Below are positions 59,765-64,000 of a stretch of DNA of 64,000 bases, piece by piece. The notes beneath the pieces are model-generated. The model ran no database searches and had not been told where the DNA came from. It was given only the letters and a program-made list of their open reading frames with translations. The position numbers and the translations under genes are program-made. The stretch spans positions 310,001-374,000 of the forward strand of contig NZ_JBHRZT010000073.1 of assembly GCF_042649685.1 (NCBI RefSeq), written 5' to 3'. How positions within the stretch are numbered: position 1 is the stretch's first letter; each line of letters starts with the position of its first letter. This DNA comes from Bacillus_BA songklensis (GTDB lineage: Bacteria > Bacillota > Bacilli > Bacillales > Bacillaceae_H).

Positions 59765-60877
59765 TTGGAAAGTGGAGTGAACTTAATTGGCTGTATTCGT
59801 ACCGAAACAGGAATCGGCGAATCCTGTAGGATAGCTGCAAATACTTTAAATACGGCAAGAATTCCATTTGGAATCATGAATTTTAAAATGAACAAAGTAA
59901 CAAAAAATAAAGATTATTCATGGATAGAAAAGGAAATGGAAATCCCCATCTATAATACAAATATTTTTCACGTAAATGCCAGCCATATGTCTGCAGCTTA
60001 TAAACATTTCGGAAAGGACTTATTTCATGGCCGTTATAATATTGGATATTGGGCATGGGAACTACAGGAGTTTCCGGACAAATGGTCCGAAAGCTTTGAA
60101 TTGGTTGATGAAGTATGGGTACCGTCTACATTTGTTCAAGAAGCTATTTCAAAAAAATCTCCCGTTCCAGTTATTAAAATCCCCCATAGTATTGAAGTAA
60201 TGGTGCCAAGAAAGATAAAACGAAATCATTTTAACCTGCCGAGAGAACGATTTTTATTTTTATCCATGTACGATGTTCTAAGTTTACAAGAACGGAAAAA
60301 TCCTAAGGCGGTAGTAAAAGCCTTTAAGAAAGCTTTTGCAAAAAATAATCCATTCGTTGGCCTTGTTTTAAAAGTAAATAATGGTCAAAAAAATCCGAAA
60401 GAAATTGAAAGTCTTAAAAAAGAAATAGAGGGATATAGAAATATTTTTATTATTAATGAAGTTCTTAATCGAAGTGAAATAAACGGTCTTCTAAATTCCA
60501 TTGATTGCTTTGTTTCCTTGCATCGAGCGGAAGGTTTTGGCCTTGGCTTGGCTGAAGCAATGTACTTAGGTAAACCTGTTATTGCAACCAACTGGTCTGG
60601 TAATACGGATTTTATCACGAACTGCAATTCTCTTTTGGTAAATTATAAACTTATTAAAATTGGGAAGGATTATGGTCCATACAATTGTGATCAAATATGG
60701 GCAGATCCAGACGTCAACCATGCAGCTTATTATATGGTTGAAATTTCATCTAATAGAAAATTAGGTGAAGTGATTGGATTAGAAGGCCAAAAAACAATAC
60801 GCAATCATTTTTCGCCAGCCGAAGTAGGACAGCTGGCAAAAAAGCGCTTAACAAACCTCGGTTTGATAAAGGATTAA
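59765..60877 (+). CDS. Glycosyltransferase, GT4-like family
   Basis: 370 residues, no signal peptide. C-terminal GT-B half with SLHRAEGFGLGLAEAMYLGK, the acidic EX7E-type site, and PVIATNWSGNTDF. The N-terminal half contains YNIGYWAWELQEFPDKW and VDEVWVPSTF, features of polysaccharide-synthesis GT4 proteins acting on nucleotide sugars. TTG start after a G-rich GGGGGAGGG site. AT-rich codon use unlike the housekeeping genes. Donor and acceptor unknown. Confidence 0.8.
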   Translation: MESGVNLIGCIRTETGIGESCRIAANTLNTARIPFGIMNFKMNKVTKNKDYSWIEKEMEIPIYNTNIFHVNASHMSAAYKHFGKDLFHGRYNIGYWAWELQEFPDKWSESFELVDEVWVPSTFVQEAISKKSPVPVIKIPHSIEVMVPRKIKRNHFNLPRERFLFLSMYDVLSLQERKNPKAVVKAFKKAFAKNNPFVGLVLKVNNGQKNPKEIESLKKEIEGYRNIFIINEVLNRSEINGLLNSIDCFVSLHRAEGFGLGLAEAMYLGKPVIATNWSGNTDFITNCNSLLVNYKLIKIGKDYGPYNCDQIWADPDVNHAAYYMVEISSNRKLGEVIGLEGQKTIRNHFSPAEVGQLAKKRLTNLGLIKD

Positions 60878-60954
60878 TAGAATTTCTTATCCATTTAAAG
60901 TTGGATTGTTATGTAATTCTCTCACCTTGAGCAGGCTTACAAAGATTAAATAAT

Positions 60955-60990
60955 TGGGACATAAATGCTTTTTATTTATGTCCCATTATT
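60955..60990 (+). terminator. Terminator-like hairpin after the first glycosyltransferase
   Basis: TGGGACATAAAT (60955-60966) / ATTTATGTCCCA (60974-60985) followed by an AT-rich stretch. The remaining gap up to 61172 holds nothing recognised. Confidence 0.65.
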
Positions 60991-61172
60991 TATGTGGAGT
61001 TATATATAAAAGGATTTTTCCACAGAGTATTTTATAAATCTTATCTGGAAATATTGGGCATCATTTGAACCTATTTTATATGTGGATTGGACTGTTTTAC
61101 TATTTCATTTTTTAAAATTTACATAGTCTATATGGATAACACAAGAATATAACGCTTGGAAGGAAGGGACGT

Positions 61173-62558
61173 ATGAAGCTTATTTTGCTTTCAGGAGGGT
61201 CAGGAAAAAGATTATGGCCGTTATCTAATGATTTCCGGCCCAAACAATTTCTTAAAATATTAAAAAATGAAAACAGTGAATTAGAATCCATGGTTGAACG
61301 AATTTGGAATCAGTTAGCTTCGCTTCAATTAACTGACCAAAGTTTTTTTATAACTAGTGAGGCCCAAGTGGAAATGGTTAAAAGTCAATTAGGAAAGGAT
61401 ATTCCCCTGATTTTGGAACCTCAGCAACGTGATACTTTTCCTGCCATTGCATTAGCTGTAAGTTATTTATATTCCGTACAGCAGGTTGACTTAAATGAGG
61501 TTATATGCATTCTTCCAGTTGACCATTATGTTGAGGAACGTTTTTTTAAAACAGTTGTGGATATGGAGAATGTTATTTTAAATTCTCATGCAGATATTGC
61601 ATTAATTGGTGTATCCCCAACGCAACCCTCGGAAAAATACGGATATATAGTTCCAGTAAAAACCGCGGGTCTATGGAACGAGAGCAAGTATTATACTGTT
61701 GAACGTTTTGCGGAGAAGCCAAAGATTGAAGAAGCAGAAGAATTGATAAAACAGGGGGCTCTTTGGAATTGCGGGGTCTTTTCGTTTACACTGCAATATT
61801 TACTTTCATTGCTGACAGAAAAAGGGTTGCCGACCAACTACAATGACTTGGTTCAAGTTTATGATCAAGTTCCGAAGATAAGCTTTGATTATGAGGTGTT
61901 GGAAAAGGCTGAGAAAGTAGTTGTTGTACCCTATAAAGGGTATTGGAAAGACCTTGGTACCTGGAACTCCTTAACAGAGGAACTGGATAATTGTTTAATT
62001 GGAAAAGGATTTATTAGTGAAGATTCGAAAAATACACATCTTATAAATGAACTTCCTATCCCTGTAAACATTCTCGGAATACCCGATGCTGTTATCGTCG
62101 CCAGTTATGATGGCATCTTAGTTACTGATAAGAAAGCAAGTACCCGTGTTAAAGATCTTTTGCAAAATATAGATCAAAGTTCAATGCATGAAGAAAAAGA
62201 ATGGGGTTCGTATCGTGTATTAGATTATGGCAAATATCCTAACGGACTTGAAGTAGTAACTAAAAGAATGAAAGTTTTGAGTGGAAAAACCTTTGGTTAT
62301 CAAAAGCATCAAAATCAAAAGAAAGTATGGATGATTGTTTCTGGAGAAGGTGAATTTACAAAAAACAGTATAAAGTACCGTGTAAAACACGGAGACATTC
62401 TAGAAATTAACGGAAATATTGATCATGATATAAAGGCCGTAACAAATCTTGAAATAATCGAAATTCAAACTGGGAGTCAACTGATGAACGAAGATATCAT
62501 TGAAATTGTTAAAACGTGGGATGATGATATTATCAAGCATTGTGAAAAAAGCGAGTAA
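61173..62558 (+). CDS. Mannose-1-phosphate guanylyltransferase (with C-terminal cupin)
   Basis: 461 residues. The nucleotidyltransferase motif LLSGGSGKRLWPLSNDFRPK starts at residue 4, with ILPVDHYVEE and FAEKP (sugar-phosphate binding). The C-terminal cupin (EKEWGSYRVLDYGKYPNGLE onward, KHQNQKKVWMIVSGEGEF, HGDILEINGNIDHDI) is the phosphomannose-isomerase-like half of ManC/CpsB/AlgA enzymes. Makes GDP-mannose for exopolysaccharide. RBS GGAAGGAAGGG. Confidence 0.9.
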   Translation: MKLILLSGGSGKRLWPLSNDFRPKQFLKILKNENSELESMVERIWNQLASLQLTDQSFFITSEAQVEMVKSQLGKDIPLILEPQQRDTFPAIALAVSYLYSVQQVDLNEVICILPVDHYVEERFFKTVVDMENVILNSHADIALIGVSPTQPSEKYGYIVPVKTAGLWNESKYYTVERFAEKPKIEEAEELIKQGALWNCGVFSFTLQYLLSLLTEKGLPTNYNDLVQVYDQVPKISFDYEVLEKAEKVVVVPYKGYWKDLGTWNSLTEELDNCLIGKGFISEDSKNTHLINELPIPVNILGIPDAVIVASYDGILVTDKKASTRVKDLLQNIDQSSMHEEKEWGSYRVLDYGKYPNGLEVVTKRMKVLSGKTFGYQKHQNQKKVWMIVSGEGEFTKNSIKYRVKHGDILEINGNIDHDIKAVTNLEIIEIQTGSQLMNEDIIEIVKTWDDDIIKHCEKSE

Positions 62559-62789
62559 TTTCAGTCATATACAGTTCAAGAAGGAATTCCTAAGACTATT
62601 ATTCAAGTATTCAGCATATATTTTAGGGTTGAAGAAGATTTTGATTTTGTAAGGAATTATATAAAGAGCCATTAAATGGTGAACTGGATGACAAACTCAA
62701 ACACGAAAAAATTACGATATCATTTCTTTGTCCCTGAACTCTCCGTTATCTGTTTCATAACTAAAATTCTAAAGGAGTTGGATATAGTT

Positions 62790-63917
62790 ATGGTGCGAAG
62801 GAATCATGACGCACCTTCCATTGCCATTGATGGACGGGAGATAACCAATGAAGGAACAGGAATCGGAAGATACACGAAAAACCTGATAATAAATCTTCTT
62901 AAAATAGATAAAACAACGAGATATTACGTTTTAACAAATGGAGAAAATGTTCATTTAGGGGAATACGAGAATCTTACCGTTTTATCCTCTAAATCAATGA
63001 AGAGGGGGGTTTGGGAAAGGAAGTTCGTACCTGAAGTTTTGAAAAAATACAAGGTGAGCCTTTTTCACAACACCCGTTCTGGTAATACATTTTTTCAACC
63101 ATTGGATATTCCCTATGTTACAACTGTCCACGATATTATCCCGCTGAAGTTCCAAGATGAATTCCCCGAAAAAGTAGTCGACAGATGGAAAAATTTCTTT
63201 CCCCCATATATAGATGGTGCCAGGCATATCATTACTGTAAGTAAAAAAACTACGGAAGATCTTGTAGCATGGACAGGAATCGATAAAAGCAAGATTTCTA
63301 TCGTCTATCAAGGAATAGACCCTATGTGTGAAAGAATATCTAAGGAAAATGCAAAGCTCCTTATGAAACAGCATTATGATTTGGAACAGCCGTATATTCT
63401 TACGATTGGAAGGAAACAGCATTATAAAAATATCCAAACGCTTCTAAAAGCCTGTTGTTTGCTGCCTGATCAACTAAAACAGGACGTTAAGCTGGTGATT
63501 ACAGGAAATGGCGTCGAAAATTATCAACCTATTATAAATGAACTTTCCCTTCAGGAATATGTGAAACCTTTAGGATATGTACCTGAGGAGCTCTTATCAG
63601 TTTTATATAGCGGCAGTGAGCTTTTTGCTTTTCCTTCCTTATATGAAGGGTTTGGGCTTCCTCCCCTGGAAGCAATGGCTTACGGAGTTCCGGTTATAAG
63701 TTCTGGCATAGACACTATGAAAGAAATTTTAGGAGATGCAGCAGTTTATTTTGACCCAAATAATCCGCAAGATATAGCTGAAAAAATTAAGCTTATGCTG
63801 AATGATTCTTCTCTTTGTAAGGAGATAAGTGAAAAAGGCTTGGAACAGGTGAAGAAATACTCATGGGAAGAAACAGCCCGCCAAACTTTGCAAGTGTACC
63901 GCTCATTATTAAATTAA
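62790..63917 (+). CDS. Glycosyltransferase, GT4 family (WbaZ/mannosyltransferase-like)
   Basis: 375 residues from ATG 62790. NEGTGIGRYTKNLIINLLK (donor-side glycine loop), YVTTVHDIIPLKF, then GRKQHYKNIQTLLKA and the catalytic SLYEGFGLPPLEAMAYG with PVISS. Typical of mannosyltransferases in capsule/exopolysaccharide clusters. An upstream in-frame start at 62676 adds a segment without a family match. AAAGGAG lies 12 bases before ATG 62790, slightly long. Confidence 0.85.
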   Translation: MVRRNHDAPSIAIDGREITNEGTGIGRYTKNLIINLLKIDKTTRYYVLTNGENVHLGEYENLTVLSSKSMKRGVWERKFVPEVLKKYKVSLFHNTRSGNTFFQPLDIPYVTTVHDIIPLKFQDEFPEKVVDRWKNFFPPYIDGARHIITVSKKTTEDLVAWTGIDKSKISIVYQGIDPMCERISKENAKLLMKQHYDLEQPYILTIGRKQHYKNIQTLLKACCLLPDQLKQDVKLVITGNGVENYQPIINELSLQEYVKPLGYVPEELLSVLYSGSELFAFPSLYEGFGLPPLEAMAYGVPVISSGIDTMKEILGDAAVYFDPNNPQDIAEKIKLMLNDSSLCKEISEKGLEQVKKYSWEETARQTLQVYRSLLN

Positions 63918-63933
63918 ATAGGAGGAAAATATA

Positions 63934-64000
63934 TGAATAAAAAAAAAATTGCTATTTTTGTGCATATACCGAAAACGGCAGGTTCTACCTTACGCAGTAT
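63934..64000 (+). CDS. Sulfotransferase-family protein, N-terminal start (partial)
   Basis: Begins MNKKKIAIFVHIPKTAGSTL; HIPKTAGST is the PAPS-binding 5' loop of Sulfotransfer_2 proteins. RBS AGGAGG 7 bases before. The gene runs off the window. In an exopolysaccharide locus such an enzyme would decorate sugars, but this is inferred from 22 residues only. Confidence 0.65.

Noticed and set aside
1..64000. CRISPR arrays, rRNA operons, complete insertion sequences, prophage or origin
   Set aside because: I saw no regularly spaced direct repeats, transposase, integrase or phage genes, or DnaA-box cluster in the window; YvlD is holin-like only in family name.

Overview
The window is low-to-moderate GC Firmicute DNA, almost certainly a Bacillaceae chromosome. 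Gene order follows the Bacillus subtilis arc from ftsEX/ctpB through uvrBA, hprK-lgt, the histidine operon, trxB, rapZ-yvcK-whiA-crh, clpP, sigL, cggR-gapA-pgk-tpi-pgm-eno and secG-est-rnr-smpB-ssrA. The crh gene, the CggR-type operator, and the csbA, minJ and yvlABCD genes are Bacillus hallmarks. I cannot name the species. The carboxylesterase resembles a thermophile enzyme, and the sugar cluster is of the kind described in Bacillus smithii.

Layout. 1-3.4 kb: end of an M23 peptidase, ctpB, minJ. 3.4-11.7 kb: an accessory sugar-catabolism island with a LacI-type regulator, five identical palindromic operators, two sugar-isomerase-like proteins, two Gfo/Idh/MocA dehydrogenases and an MFS polyol-type permease. 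It best matches a levoglucosan (3-keto-sugar) pathway. It also holds a decayed second copy of the regulator locus and the C-terminal stumps of a lost ABC sugar transporter. 12-25.8 kb: csp, a DUF445 gene, csbA, uvrBA, yvlABCD, hprK, lgt, yvoD, ppaX, yvoF. 26-34.2 kb: brnQ and the hisZGDBHAFI operon. 34.4-42.2 kb: yvcD, trxB, yvcI-rapZ-yvcK-whiA-crh and convergent clpP. 42.5-45.7 kb: tRNA-Arg(CCG), a lipoprotein, sigL, a glutaredoxin-like gene. 45.7-53.5 kb: the CggR-controlled lower glycolysis genes. 53.8-58.7 kb: secG, est, rnr, smpB, ssrA (tmRNA). 58.7-64 kb: a switch to AT-rich accessory DNA with a broken phosphatase/haloperoxidase-like gene and an exopolysaccharide locus (two glycosyltransferases, a GDP-mannose pyrophosphorylase, the start of a sulfotransferase-like gene).

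How the genes work together. HprK and Crh (carbon catabolite repression) flank the biosynthetic block, and the operators in the sugar island also fit the CcpA cre consensus. CggR senses glycolytic flux and controls gapA and probably the genes after it. SmpB, tmRNA and RNase R form the trans-translation and mRNA decay unit, and ClpP degrades tagged proteins.

The most unusual content is between genes. Four families of dispersed hairpin elements occur. In each, copies keep loops and junctions but differ in their stems, with compensatory changes. Some copies begin exactly at the stop codon of the upstream gene and some are nested inside one another. Many intergenic regions also carry perfect inverted repeats of 15-23 bp.
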